Assembly: GCF_001298735.1 (NCBI RefSeq)
Contig: NZ_CYSP01000012.1
Span: forward strand, 62,001 to 126,000
DNA from: Propionispora sp. 2/2-37
Lineage (GTDB): Bacteria > Bacillota > Negativicutes > Propionisporales > Propionisporaceae
Reading direction: 5' to 3'
DNA length: 64,000 nt
The position numbers and the translations under genes are program-made. This document shows positions 1 through 9,149 of the stretch, piece by piece. The notes beneath the pieces were generated by a model. The model made no database searches, was not told the origin of the DNA, and was given only the letters and a program-made list of their open reading frames with translations. Numbering within the stretch: the first letter of the stretch is position 1; each line of letters opens with the position of its first letter.

Positions 1-195
1 GGAAATACCACACCCGCTGTTTGGGTAGTCACAGACGGAACTGTAACCCTGCGCTCCATTCAGACCGGCAATTACGGTAATGACAATACCATTCAGGTAA
101 TCAGCGGCCTGCGTCAGGGTGAGCGGATCGTCATTGCCGGGGTACATAAACTGACCGAAGGGCAGCAGGTGAACATCGGCGGTGAATCGCTATGA
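1..195 (+). CDS. RND efflux periplasmic adaptor subunit, C-terminal end (partial)
   Basis: This frame is open from the first base and ends at TGA 193-195, so only the last 64 residues of the protein are present. The visible part has the beta-barrel/membrane-proximal pattern of HlyD/AcrA-type membrane fusion proteins: a PAVWVV strand, then ISGLRQGERIVIAGVHKLTEGQQV, which is the usual 'GL..G..VV..G...L..G..V' ending. The stop overlaps the start of the RND permease by 4 bp (ATGA), so the two are translationally coupled. Family adaptors link the inner-membrane pump to an outer-membrane channel, which implies a diderm envelope. The identity rests on the short tail plus the neighbour. Confidence 0.8.
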   Translation, partial: GNTTPAVWVVTDGTVTLRSIQTGNYGNDNTIQVISGLRQGERIVIAGVHKLTEGQQVNIGGESL

Positions 196-3100
196 AAGGA
201 TTTAATTTGACCGAATGGTCCCTTAAGCATAAACAATTTATTTATTTCTTTATTGTTCTCTTTTTTATCGCCGGTATTATCTCTTATAAAAACCTCGGCC
301 GCATGGAAGACCCTGACTTTACCATCAAACAAATGATTGTCACCGCCACCTGGCCGGGAGCCACAGCCAAACAGATGGAAGAGCAGGTTACCGACAAAAT
401 CGAAAAGAAATTACAGGACCTGCCAGGGCTTGATTATTTAAAAAGCTACTCCACTCCGGGAAACACGGTGATTTACGTTCATCTAAAAGACACTGTGCTG
501 CAAAAGGACGTACGCAGCAAGTGGCTGGAAGTGCGTAATATGGTCGGCGACATAGCCGGCACTTTTCCCTCCGGTGTTACCACGCCGCAGTTTAATGACC
601 GGTTTGATGAGGTGTATGGTGTGGTGTTTACTCTAACCGGTGATGGCTATACCTATGAAGACATGCGCGAAAAAGCGGAAAAAATCCGGCGGATGTTACT
701 GGGAGTTCCCAGTGTAAAAAAAGTGAACCTGCTCGGAGTACAAACCGAAAAAATTTATATTGAAATTGAAAATAACAAGTTAGCCCAACTTGGAATTGAT
801 CCCAATTTAATCACAACCACCCTGCAGGCGCAAAATGCCATGTCGGCGTCGGGTATGCTGGAAACAGCAACCGATAATATTTATTTGAGAATTACCGGCA
901 TGTTTGAAAACCTGGAGGACATTCAGAATACTCCTATTCAGGCCAATGGACGCACCTTCCGCCTAGGCGATATCGCTACCATTACCCGTTCCTACAGCGA
1001 GCCCTCCGATCCCAGGTTTTATTATAACGGCGAACCCGGCATCGGCATTTCCCTGGCGATGGAACCAGGCGGCAACGTACTGGTTTTAGGGGAAAATATA
1101 GCGAAAACGATCGAACAGGTAAAAAAAGAATTGCCCGCCGGCCTGGAGATTCACCAGACCGTCAATCAGCCCAAGGTGGTGGAAAGTTCCATTGATGAAT
1201 TCGTAGAATCACTGTTCGAAGCCATCGTTATTGTCCTGATTGTAAGTTTTGCCAGTCTGGGTGTGCGCTCCGGCATTATCGTGGCGTTATGTATTCCGCT
1301 GGTTATCGCGATCGTATTCACCTTCATGAATCTGTTTGGCATTGATTTACACCGCATCTCCCTGGGTGCGCTCATTATCGCGCTGGGTTTGTTAGTAGAT
1401 GACGCGATTATTACCATTGAAGCCATGGCCGTTAAGCTGGAGCAAGGCTGGAGCCGCTTTAATGCCGCCTGCTTTGCCTATACTTCCACGGCCTATCCCC
1501 GCTTAACCGGCGAACTGGTAACCTGCGCCGGCTTCATCCCGGTCGGTTTTGCCGTCGGGACCGCTTCAGAATACTGTGTCAGCATCTTTACGGTTGTCAC
1601 CATCGCTTTACTCACCTCCTGGCTGGTTGCCGGAACCGCCACCCCGCTGTTAGGATATTTGTTTATCAAAATTAAACCGAAAGGTGACGGTGAAACCGAG
1701 CATGATCCCTATGATACGAAATTCTATCAAAAGTTCCGCCAGCTTTTAGTCTGGTGCCTGACCCACAAAAAGACCGTATTGGTTGCCACTGCAGCTGTTT
1801 TTATCGCCGCCATCGGTTTATTGGGATTGGTTAAACAACAATTCTTTCCCGCTTCCACCCGTCCGGAACTGATTATTCAACTGGAACTGCCGGAGGGTTC
1901 TTCCATTAAAAATTCGGACGCCATTGCCCGTCAGTTTGCGCAAAAATTAGCAGGCGATCCGCAAATTTCCTATTATACCTATCACGTAGGCGAAGGCGCT
2001 CCCCGTTTTGTGTTAAGTTTCGACCCGACCTCCAACAAACCGAATTTTTCCGAGTTTATTATTGTGGCCAAAGATGCCAAAGCCCGGGACGAACTGCAGA
2101 CGAAATATCGCGAACTATTAATCAACGAATTTCCCAACGTGCAGTTCCACACCAAGGTAATCAACAACGGACCGTCGTCCGACTATCCGGTAATGCTGCG
2201 GGTAAAAGGCTACGATGTGGATAAGGTGCGGGATATTGCCGAACAAGTACGGACAGTGATGGCCGCCAATCCCCATACCCGGAATGTAAACTTAAAATGG
2301 AGCGAAAAAAGCAAGATTATGCATTTAGCCATAGACCAGGATAAAGTCCGGAAGTTGGGAATTACCTCGCAGGCGCTGGCGACTGCGCTGCAGATGCAGC
2401 AGTCAGGAGCGGACATTACCCAATTCAGGGAAAACGACAAAACGGTCAATATGGTACTCCGTTTTGCTGCTCAGGACAGAAATGACCCCGTTTATCTAAA
2501 AGATTTCAATATTCCGATTGGCAATGGAAAATATGTCCCGCTGGATCAGATTGCCACCATCAGTTTCGAGACTGAGGACGGTTTGATTTACCGGCGTGAT
2601 TTAAAGCCGATGATCTGGATACAGGCGGAATTGAATTCTCAGGATGTAACCGGAGATGACGTGGCGGAACAAGTATACAACAATTTGGCTGAACTGCGCG
2701 CAAGTTTGCCGTTCGGCTACAGCATTGAGTATGACGGCGGCAAAGAAGACAGCATCAAAGCCGTAAATTTCATGATGCAGCCGGTACCGGCGATGATCGT
2801 TGCGATTATGATTTTTTTAATGATACAATTGCAAAACATTCCCAAAATGATTTTGACGCTGCTTACGGCGCCGCTGGGCATTATCGGCGTAGCTGTCGGA
2901 CTGGTTCTTACCAACAGCCCCATGGGTTTTGTCGTACAGTTGGGCATTTTGGCTTTAGCTGGGATCATTATGCGCAATACCGTGATACTAATGGACCAGA
3001 TTGATCAATTGCTGGAAGCCGGCGAACCCCTCTGGGACGCCATTATCGATGCCACCGTCATCCGGCTGCGGCCCATTCTTCTGACAGCGGCGGCGGCAAT

Positions 3101-3293
3101 TTTAGGAATGATCCCTCTGATCTCAAGTATTTTCTGGGGTCCGATGGCCGTCGCCATTGCGGCGGGGTTAATGGGTGCCACCGTCTTAACCCTGGTGGTA
3201 CTGCCGGTCATGTATGCCGCCTGGTATAAAGCACAGCCCAATATAGATAGGCAAAATTCTTCAAATACCAGCACTACCAACCATTCGGTTTAA
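192..3293 (+). CDS. RND (AcrB/MdtC-type) efflux permease
   Basis: A 1033-residue inner-membrane proton-driven efflux pump of the HAE-type RND family, full length for the group. There is one TM helix at about residues 12-32, a large periplasmic porter domain, a TM bundle, and a second repeat of the same plan. The proton-relay acidic pair is visible in TM4 as LGLLVDDAI near residues 402-403, and the second bundle has IIMRNTVILMDQ near 925. The ATG at 192 overlaps the adaptor stop, forming an operon. No outer-membrane channel gene follows. The substrate cannot be read from the sequence. Heavy-metal Met clusters of the CusA type were not noticed, so drug or organic substrates are more likely. Confidence 0.93.
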   Translation: MKGFNLTEWSLKHKQFIYFFIVLFFIAGIISYKNLGRMEDPDFTIKQMIVTATWPGATAKQMEEQVTDKIEKKLQDLPGLDYLKSYSTPGNTVIYVHLKDTVLQKDVRSKWLEVRNMVGDIAGTFPSGVTTPQFNDRFDEVYGVVFTLTGDGYTYEDMREKAEKIRRMLLGVPSVKKVNLLGVQTEKIYIEIENNKLAQLGIDPNLITTTLQAQNAMSASGMLETATDNIYLRITGMFENLEDIQNTPIQANGRTFRLGDIATITRSYSEPSDPRFYYNGEPGIGISLAMEPGGNVLVLGENIAKTIEQVKKELPAGLEIHQTVNQPKVVESSIDEFVESLFEAIVIVLIVSFASLGVRSGIIVALCIPLVIAIVFTFMNLFGIDLHRISLGALIIALGLLVDDAIITIEAMAVKLEQGWSRFNAACFAYTSTAYPRLTGELVTCAGFIPVGFAVGTASEYCVSIFTVVTIALLTSWLVAGTATPLLGYLFIKIKPKGDGETEHDPYDTKFYQKFRQLLVWCLTHKKTVLVATAAVFIAAIGLLGLVKQQFFPASTRPELIIQLELPEGSSIKNSDAIARQFAQKLAGDPQISYYTYHVGEGAPRFVLSFDPTSNKPNFSEFIIVAKDAKARDELQTKYRELLINEFPNVQFHTKVINNGPSSDYPVMLRVKGYDVDKVRDIAEQVRTVMAANPHTRNVNLKWSEKSKIMHLAIDQDKVRKLGITSQALATALQMQQSGADITQFRENDKTVNMVLRFAAQDRNDPVYLKDFNIPIGNGKYVPLDQIATISFETEDGLIYRRDLKPMIWIQAELNSQDVTGDDVAEQVYNNLAELRASLPFGYSIEYDGGKEDSIKAVNFMMQPVPAMIVAIMIFLMIQLQNIPKMILTLLTAPLGIIGVAVGLVLTNSPMGFVVQLGILALAGIIMRNTVILMDQIDQLLEAGEPLWDAIIDATVIRLRPILLTAAAAILGMIPLISSIFWGPMAVAIAAGLMGATVLTLVVLPVMYAAWYKAQPNIDRQNSSNTSTTNHSV

Positions 3294-3400
3294 ATAATCT
3301 TGATTTCAACTAAAACGCGCTTCAACACTAGTCTTTGAAGGTATTTTGAAGCAATGGAAGGTCAGCTCATACCTTATCCAGCGAAAGTAAGGTGAATCAT

Positions 3401-3715
3401 TTGCAACCCCATATTGTCCAGCATGACCTGAAAAAAGGATGCCTGCTGCAAAAACTTGACCATACCGGGGCCTTTCCTATTGACGTGGCAGAAATACCTG
3501 TCTGCGCAGAATCAGCGCTTGCAGGGCAAACTCTGCAGCAAGCCTGGACTAAGGCGGATCTGAGTCTACTGCCTGTCGCTATCAACCGTAACAACAGATT
3601 TCTCTTTATTGCCATACACAGAGAACGGCTGCATCCCAGTGATACGCTGATTGTGATTGGCCAGCCTTCATCCATTCGAGAGTTACAAAGATTAGCAACC
3701 TTGCCTTCTCAATAA
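3401..3715 (+). CDS. Stand-alone RCK_C (TrkA-C)-like domain protein
   Basis: The protein has 104 residues if it starts at TTG 3401. That start is preferred because AAGGTG (3389-3394) lies 6 nt upstream; a GTG at 3392 is in frame but has no SD. The C-terminal half has the RCK_C pattern: AGQTLQQAWTKADLSLLPVAI, then basic residues, then HPSDTLIVIGQPSSIRELQRL. In the family this domain binds ligands and regulates K+ channels, K+/H+ antiporters or divalent transporters. No transporter or Rossmann domain is attached, so this is either a small regulatory subunit or the surviving tail of a larger antiporter gene. No obvious partner lies next door. Confidence 0.5.
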   Translation: MQPHIVQHDLKKGCLLQKLDHTGAFPIDVAEIPVCAESALAGQTLQQAWTKADLSLLPVAINRNNRFLFIAIHRERLHPSDTLIVIGQPSSIRELQRLATLPSQ

Positions 3716-3930
3716 ATAGATAAATCTGTCTGCTATAAGTTCTACAACATCCTATTAATCATATTCCGGTTCAATTAACCTCTTTCTTCCGGCGATAATC
3801 ACATTCCCAGCTTAGGAGTATATCCCGTTACCCACTGCCGGCATTGCCGACGCAGAGATGCCTACCTCTACCTTCAAAAAATGATCCATGTCAGAAACGG
3901 GGGAAATCCGGTTTAAATCCATGATTGTCG

Positions 3931-6570
3931 TTACTGCGCACTCTTTTCATCGTCTACTAGCAATACATACCCTTGAACGCCATCCACACGTATCTTTTGC
4001 CCATCTTTAATAAGCGATGTTGCATCCTCGACCCCTACCACTGCCGGAATACCGTATTCCCGTGCTATGACTGCCCCGTGGGTCATCAATCCTCCCACCT
4101 CAGTGATTATGGCGACTGCCGACTGAAATAAAGGGGTCCAGCCAGGGTCGGTATGTGGGGCCACAAGAATCTCGCCTTTATTTAGAATAGCATTCTCCGG
4201 CCTGAGAATAACCCGCGCTATCCCTTCGGCTACTCCTGCGGAAACCGGACTGCCGATAAGTGTGCCTTCAGGAAGATTGTCTTTCCTCGCGGGAATAACC
4301 ACTGTCTCCCCTTCACTGGTCATGACGCGCGGTGGTTTTAGGCGCTGGTGCCATTGATACTGTTCCTTTCGTTCGGCAATCATGTCTGAAGTTTTGCCCG
4401 CCAAATTACCTTCCAACAAGTGAATGAGCTCTTCCAGGTTCAAGAAATAGACATCTTCCGCTTGTACAAGGATCCCTTTTTTTACAAGTTCATCGGCTTC
4501 CGCTATTATCGCTTTTTTACACTCACCCATAATCCTGACAAGCAAGTACTTGTGGTGTTCTCTCATTCCCCCTAGATTACGGAATACAGTAATTAAGCGG
4601 CTAATGATCTTCCTTTTGAAGCAGCTTCCTTCTGCTGCGTCCATAATGTTAAGGGCGGCTGCTTCCGCAGCCTTTTCTCCTTCGGCAAAGCGTTTTCGGT
4701 GTTCACCAGGCTGTAAACTCCGTATATGACTGATAAGCGCCGATACCAATTGTGTTGGCGCCTCATGCCAGCGAGGATTTGTTAGGTCAATTTCACCGGG
4801 ACATCGCATGCCGTATTTATCAATAAAAGATACAAAAGCAAGTTTAAAGCTTTTTCCGCCGGGAATTTGGTCAAGTCCCGAATAAAAGCTTTGATCGCCG
4901 GCTGTCTTCAGGTACTCCTGGACCTCTGGGAGGTCCCGCAGCTTATCGGCCAGGTCACCCAGCTCCAGCCCCATTTCACTGGTAACATTACCGGGAAGGG
5001 ATTTATTCAGTCTATTTAATTCGGATGCATCTTTGAATTTACGCATAAGAATTTTTTTCAGCAACGCATTAGCGATAATCCCGGGGATAACGTAGGGTAT
5101 CACGTTATTCACAATATCACGGAGCAAGGTATTCAACTGCAGTTGAACTGCTGCTATACGTTCGGCGCCCTGCTCCCTGTCGAGTAATTGTCTGGCTTGT
5201 TCTATTCTTTGCCGTATGAAGTTTTCAGTTTGGGATCTGGCAACTTTCGGATTCCCGGTACGAAGAGTGGTCCAGGCCTTGCGGAGAACCGGTACCACCA
5301 TTTTTCGCAGAGAAGCGAGAGTCGTGTTCCCTGCCGATTCGTGAACGGCAAGAAACTCTGGACGCTTAACAATCGCATCAACGGCACGGCTCATGGCTTC
5401 ATCGGCAATCGTTAATAGTTTGGGAAAAATTAAGCGTGCAATTTTATAATGAAGTATATCGGTAAGATCGACAAAGATTCTCCCCCCTGCCACTTTAAAA
5501 ATACCGGCGGGAAATAGGGTTCTAAGTACAGATAAACCTAATGGTTTCATCGCATCGGTCGCCATTTGCACGTGCCCGAAAGATAACAGCACCCGCAATG
5601 GCTGCTGGGGAATATCCGGCAGGGGATATAACGTGGTAATGGGACGGCTCTGAACGAAAAAAAACTTACCGTCTGCCATACAAAACTCTATATCCTGCGG
5701 TTTGCCATAATGCTGCTCGATTTTTTTCCCAAAAGCGGCTAAGTCGTTGATTTGCTGATCGGATAGTACCTGCCTCTCCTGTTGTTCCGGAGAAAGCTCC
5801 CTGGTTATTGTGCCGCCGTCAGGTAGAGCATATATAGCCAGTTTCTTTTGCGATATCTTTTTGCTGATAATGGTATCATCCTTTACTTTGTACAGATCGG
5901 CGGATACTAGGCCGGATACCAGAGCTTCTCCTAAGCCAAAACTGGCATCTATGGAAACCACTGTCCGGTTTCCGTTCACCGGGTCGGCGGTAAACATGAT
6001 TCCGGAAACATCGGGATTGACCATCTGTTGTACAACTATGGATATATACACTTTTCGGTGGTCGAAGCCGTTTTTAGCCCGGTAAGCAATGGCACGGTCC
6101 GTAAATAAAGATGCCCAGCATTTTCGGACATGCTGCAGAACTTCCTCCCGGCCTCTGATGTTTAGGTAAGTATCCTGTTGTCCGGCAAAAGATGCGTTTG
6201 GCAGATCTTCGGCTGTTGCACTGGAACGGATTGCATAGGCAGCATCCGCCCCTTGTTTAGTCCAGGCCTGAATAATTACATCGCTAATTTGATCGGGAAC
6301 CGGTAATTGTTCCAGGTGGGCACGAATACGTTCACCCAACTCTCGCAGTTGGCTTAATTTAGCCGGCTCTATAGTGACAAGCCCGGCCAGCAAACTATTC
6401 ATTTCCGGACTTGTTGCAATAAAGTCTTTATAAGCATGGGTAGTAACACAAAAACCACCGGGGACAGGAAAACCAGCCCGAGTCATTTCTCCTAAATTGG
6501 CACCCTTGCCGCCGACAAGCGGCAAATGGGCATGACCGATTTCATTGAAAAACATTACATAATTGGCCAT
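3931..6570 (-). CDS. rph: Rifamycin phosphotransferase / PEP synthase-like enzyme
   Basis: An 879-residue three-domain phosphotransferase. The N-terminal ATP-grasp domain shows LVGGKGANLGEM (residues 18-29) and RSSATAEDLPNASFAGQQDT (115-134). The middle domain includes GHVQMATDAMKPLGLS. The C-terminal swivelling domain carries the phospho-histidine in GGLMTHGAVIAREYGIPAVVGV (His near 831), after TDPGWTPLF. The domain order, the MKPLGLS segment and the length match Rph enzymes, which inactivate rifamycins using ATP, better than the roughly 800-residue gluconeogenic PpsA. The start is ATG 6570 with GGGGAG nine bases upstream; an in-frame TTG at 6573 is the alternative. Antibiotic substrate is inference; a cryptic housekeeping role remains possible. 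Confidence 0.75.
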   Translation of the reverse strand: MANYVMFFNEIGHAHLPLVGGKGANLGEMTRAGFPVPGGFCVTTHAYKDFIATSPEMNSLLAGLVTIEPAKLSQLRELGERIRAHLEQLPVPDQISDVIIQAWTKQGADAAYAIRSSATAEDLPNASFAGQQDTYLNIRGREEVLQHVRKCWASLFTDRAIAYRAKNGFDHRKVYISIVVQQMVNPDVSGIMFTADPVNGNRTVVSIDASFGLGEALVSGLVSADLYKVKDDTIISKKISQKKLAIYALPDGGTITRELSPEQQERQVLSDQQINDLAAFGKKIEQHYGKPQDIEFCMADGKFFFVQSRPITTLYPLPDIPQQPLRVLLSFGHVQMATDAMKPLGLSVLRTLFPAGIFKVAGGRIFVDLTDILHYKIARLIFPKLLTIADEAMSRAVDAIVKRPEFLAVHESAGNTTLASLRKMVVPVLRKAWTTLRTGNPKVARSQTENFIRQRIEQARQLLDREQGAERIAAVQLQLNTLLRDIVNNVIPYVIPGIIANALLKKILMRKFKDASELNRLNKSLPGNVTSEMGLELGDLADKLRDLPEVQEYLKTAGDQSFYSGLDQIPGGKSFKLAFVSFIDKYGMRCPGEIDLTNPRWHEAPTQLVSALISHIRSLQPGEHRKRFAEGEKAAEAAALNIMDAAEGSCFKRKIISRLITVFRNLGGMREHHKYLLVRIMGECKKAIIAEADELVKKGILVQAEDVYFLNLEELIHLLEGNLAGKTSDMIAERKEQYQWHQRLKPPRVMTSEGETVVIPARKDNLPEGTLIGSPVSAGVAEGIARVILRPENAILNKGEILVAPHTDPGWTPLFQSAVAIITEVGGLMTHGAVIAREYGIPAVVGVEDATSLIKDGQKIRVDGVQGYVLLVDDEKSAQ

Positions 6571-6784
6571 CAACGTTTTCTCCCCGTCCTTTCGCCCCGT
6601 CTAAGAATAATCTGACGCTGGTTTCGAGATTTTCTGCCTGTTTAGCGGTAAAGCCTTCATTTCCAAGCAATGAAATATCATCCCATAGGATTTGCCCGAT
6701 TGACTGTTTACATACCTTTCCTTCTCCTATATTATGACGACATTTGGTATGATTACCTTCAATGGCATCGCTATCATGCAACAT
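6542..6784 (-). pseudogene. Possible TetR-regulator C-terminal remnant upstream of rph-like gene
   Basis: An 80-codon open frame that overlaps the start of the rph-like gene in another frame. Its second half, ILWDDISLLGNEGFTAKQAE followed by NLETSVRLFLDGAKG, has the look of the ligand-binding C-terminus of a TetR regulator (a hydrophobic helix, EGF-x-x-x-QA, and a short helix ending FLxGxKG). No helix-turn-helix precedes it, so if the reading is right it is a decayed regulator that once preceded the enzyme gene. The first 30 residues are unremarkable. A chance overlap frame is the main alternative, so confidence is low. Confidence 0.3.
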
Positions 6785-6855
6785 TTACTGGACTTTGATT
6801 TGATTTATCTCTTTTGACAAATCATACATGATAGCTGGACGGAAGATTAACGTCA

Positions 6856-6884
6856 TTGCAAGAATGGCTGCTCTGTAGTATAGT
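6856..6884 (+). promoter_or_regulatory. Sigma-A type promoter for the Bax inhibitor-1 gene
   Basis: TTGCAA (6856-6861) and TATAGT (6879-6884) are separated by exactly 17 bases. They lie about 40 bp upstream of the BI-1 start codon, in the divergent spacer with the rph-like gene. Confidence 0.6.
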
Positions 6885-6925
6885 AAAATTATCCATAATG
6901 ATAGTTAAAGGAGTTGCTGACAGAA

Positions 6926-7627
6926 ATGCAAAATACCCCTTCCCCGTATGCAGGTAATAGTAAAACGATAGCACTTGTACAAAGCTTTTTCATGCAGGTC
7001 TACGGCTGGATGACCTCCGGTCTTTTAGCAACAGGAATATTTGCGTATTATACTGCCCACTCACCGTTCCTGCTCAGTACGATCTTTGGCAATAAGCTGG
7101 CTTTCTACGGATTGCTTTTAGCGAATGTGGGCATTGTTTTTGTTCTGAGCCGTTCGATACAGTCTCTCAGCGCAACAGCAGCCAGTTTTTTATTTTTTAC
7201 CTATTCGGTATTGAACGGGCTAACTCTGGCATCCATCTTTTTGCTTTACACGCAGGGCTCCATTGCCACCGTCTTTTTCATCACTGCCGGCACCTTTGGC
7301 GCGATGACCGCATATGGCTATGTAACCAAAGCTGATTTAAGCAAGTGGGGCAGTATTCTCTTTATGGCCTTAATTGGTCTCATCATTGCTTCTCTGGTCA
7401 ACATGTTCTTGCAAAGCTCCGCATTGCTGTGGGTGCTAACCTATGCCGGCGTCCTGATTTTTGTCGGGTTGACCGCTTATGATACCCAACGCCTGAAAGA
7501 AATGGCTTATAGCCTGGAAGACGAAGAGACTGCCGGCAAGTTTGCCGTGCTTGGCGCGCTTACTTTATATCTTGATTTTATTAATCTGTTCCTCTATCTT
7601 CTGCGCATCTTCGGCAAACGGCGCTAA
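6926..7627 (+). CDS. Bax inhibitor-1/YccA family membrane protein
   Basis: A 233-residue integral membrane protein with seven predicted hydrophobic segments. It ends in the BI-1 signature region: VLIFVGLTAYDTQRLKEM, then a last TM helix ITLYLDFINLFLYLLR-like and a basic tail. Family members are pH-sensitive Ca2+ leak channels or modulators of FtsH-type membrane proteolysis (YccA in E. coli). An ftsH gene lies about 8 kb away, but this is not evidence of a direct link. ATG 6926 is chosen over TTG 6914 because AAAGGAG (6907-6913) directly abuts the TTG. The gene is single, with its own promoter and terminator. Confidence 0.9.
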   Translation: MQNTPSPYAGNSKTIALVQSFFMQVYGWMTSGLLATGIFAYYTAHSPFLLSTIFGNKLAFYGLLLANVGIVFVLSRSIQSLSATAASFLFFTYSVLNGLTLASIFLLYTQGSIATVFFITAGTFGAMTAYGYVTKADLSKWGSILFMALIGLIIASLVNMFLQSSALLWVLTYAGVLIFVGLTAYDTQRLKEMAYSLEDEETAGKFAVLGALTLYLDFINLFLYLLRIFGKRR

Positions 7628-7652
7628 CCGGTTGCGGTGGATACAAACGGTT

Positions 7653-7694
7653 AAACTCCTGCCAGATCATGAAAAATCCGGCAGGAGTTTTCTC
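7653..7694 (+). terminator. Intrinsic terminator after the BI-1 gene
   Basis: An 11-bp perfect stem, AAACTCCTGCC (7653-7663) with GGCAGGAGTTT (7680-7690), followed by a T-rich run. The same stem recurs at 24012-24048. Confidence 0.8.
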
Positions 7695-7735
7695 TTTGGT
7701 GAATATGTCTATTTAACGTAGCACCTCTCCAAAAA

Positions 7736-8068
7736 TTACCCGGCTACATATCTTTTCCTGCTTCGAATGGAATCAATCAGATGCCGCAGAGCTAATATTG
7801 GATGTTTATAAAGCATGCGTGGTCCTGCATAACGCATCACAAGAACAATGTTTTGTCTCATCGTTTTCTGGTAGCAATGAACCGGACACTTGGCGCAGAC
7901 GGGCTTATCCTGAGAAAAAATACAGCGTTCCAGTCTTTGCCGGGCATATCCAAACAAACGGCGGCATTCCACACATAGTCCGTCATCGGTTTGATGAACC
8001 CCCTTACAATACAGGAGAATCATCTTTTCTATACAAACTTGTTCCCTTAGGATTCTGTTATTTTTCAA
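7736..8068 (-). CDS. ygbA: YgbA-family (nitrous oxide-stimulated promoter family) protein
   Basis: A 110-residue cysteine-rich protein. The core LCVECRRLFGYARQRLERC, then KPVCAKCPVHCY, then VMRYAGPRMLYKHPILALRHL matches E. coli YgbA, a small NO-regulated protein thought to help recovery from nitrosative stress; the mechanism is unclear. The cysteines look like iron-sulfur or zinc ligands. The start is taken as TTG 8068 because a strong AGGAGGG (8081-8075) sits 6 nt upstream, which shortens the longer open frame by 25 codons. It is followed upstream on the same strand by an amidohydrolase gene (8147-8959). No NO-sensing regulator site was recognised. Confidence 0.85.
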   Translation of the reverse strand: MKNNRILREQVCIEKMILLYCKGVHQTDDGLCVECRRLFGYARQRLERCIFSQDKPVCAKCPVHCYQKTMRQNIVLVMRYAGPRMLYKHPILALRHLIDSIRSRKRYVAG

Positions 8069-8146
8069 TTTCTTCCCTCCTGCTTGTCCCAACATATCTC
8101 TCAAGCCTTCTTGAGCTTCAACATTTATACAAGATAATATCACTTG

Positions 8147-8959
8147 TCAAAGTCCCAGATCATAAATCCTGTTGGCATTATCAAAAAACACTTTATCGTA
8201 ATACTTTTCAGGAATAATATGCTCAGCAAACTCAATATAATTGGCGATATTAGCCAGCGGCCAATCGGTCCCATACATCAGACGGTCATAGTTGTCCAAA
8301 TATTCCAGCCATACTTTTAAAAAGTCAATATAGCCATGCTTTCTTTGAAAAAAATCCGGCATGTTGTCAATTCGGCCTTCCAAAATTCCCGAAAGATCGG
8401 CAGCTACGTTTTCATTTTTTTCAATGACCGCGATAGCGTCTACCAGCCAGGGATTACCAATATGGCACATAACAAACTGAACTGCCGGATAGCGTACCGC
8501 CGCCTCATCCAAGACCATAGGATGGCTGTATTTCAGCAAGGCACTTCTGGTGGCTGTCAGCCCGGTATGAACGGCTACCGGTTTTTTATACTGCATGGCC
8601 AACTGATAAAATGGGTCAATCACCGGATCGTAAATATAAAAATGATTGTAGCCCGGATATAGCTTAATGCCTACACAATTTTTTCTTTGCAGATGTTTTT
8701 CTACCAAATAAGCTTGCTGTACCGCCTCTTCCTTATTAAAGCAGGTACTATCCAGCCCGATACAATAGCTAAGATAGTCAGGGTAATGGTGTTCGTTCAA
8801 CTGCAGCCCCCCGTTACCCATGACCACACCATGAACAATGTTATGCGCAGCATATTGCGCCTTTAGATGCGCACCGGTATTTTTATGGCCTGCTACTTCT
8901 GCAATCTGGTCAAAGTAGGGGTCCCGGCAGAAGTGGATGTGGGCATCAATAATCTTCAT
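8147..8959 (-). CDS. Amidohydrolase-2 (TIM-barrel metal-dependent hydrolase)
   Basis: A 270-residue amidohydrolase-superfamily protein of the ACMSD/uracil-decarboxylase type. Metal and catalytic motifs are in the expected order: DAHIHF (residues 5-10), AVHTGL mid-protein, MCHIGNPWLVDAI, and the C-terminal catalytic Asp in MYGTDWPL. Family enzymes hydrolyse or decarboxylate small ring or acid substrates; the substrate cannot be told here. GGAAGG lies 11 nt before ATG 8959. A promoter is predicted upstream. The YgbA gene follows 79 nt downstream on the same strand and could be co-transcribed. Confidence 0.85.
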   Translation of the reverse strand: MKIIDAHIHFCRDPYFDQIAEVAGHKNTGAHLKAQYAAHNIVHGVVMGNGGLQLNEHHYPDYLSYCIGLDSTCFNKEEAVQQAYLVEKHLQRKNCVGIKLYPGYNHFYIYDPVIDPFYQLAMQYKKPVAVHTGLTATRSALLKYSHPMVLDEAAVRYPAVQFVMCHIGNPWLVDAIAVIEKNENVAADLSGILEGRIDNMPDFFQRKHGYIDFLKVWLEYLDNYDRLMYGTDWPLANIANYIEFAEHIIPEKYYDKVFFDNANRIYDLGL

Positions 8960-9059
8960 TGGGCATTAGTCCTTCCTTACATGTTTTCTTATATTTCTAT
9001 TCTACATTGTATGCAACCTGTTTATGGAAAGTAACATATCTATACCTTTATCATACCAT

Positions 9060-9088
9060 TGTATACTGCCAATGAGAAGTGGTATCAA
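9060..9088 (-). promoter_or_regulatory. Sigma-A type promoter for the amidohydrolase gene
   Basis: On the minus strand, TTGATA (9088-9083) and TATACA (9065-9060) have 17-bp spacing, about 100 bp upstream of the amidohydrolase start. Confidence 0.5.
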
Positions 9089-9149
9089 ACGTCATCTCCC
9101 TGCCACCAGCACAAAGACCGCCTAAAACATAAAAATTTTTATATTTTTG

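Noticed and set aside
3812..3922. 36-codon minus-strand frame after the rph-like gene (DLNRISPVSDMDHFLKVEVG), faintly like a FAD-linked oxidase
   Set aside because: Similarity is too weak and short, and continuation past the stop gives no recognisable family pattern.
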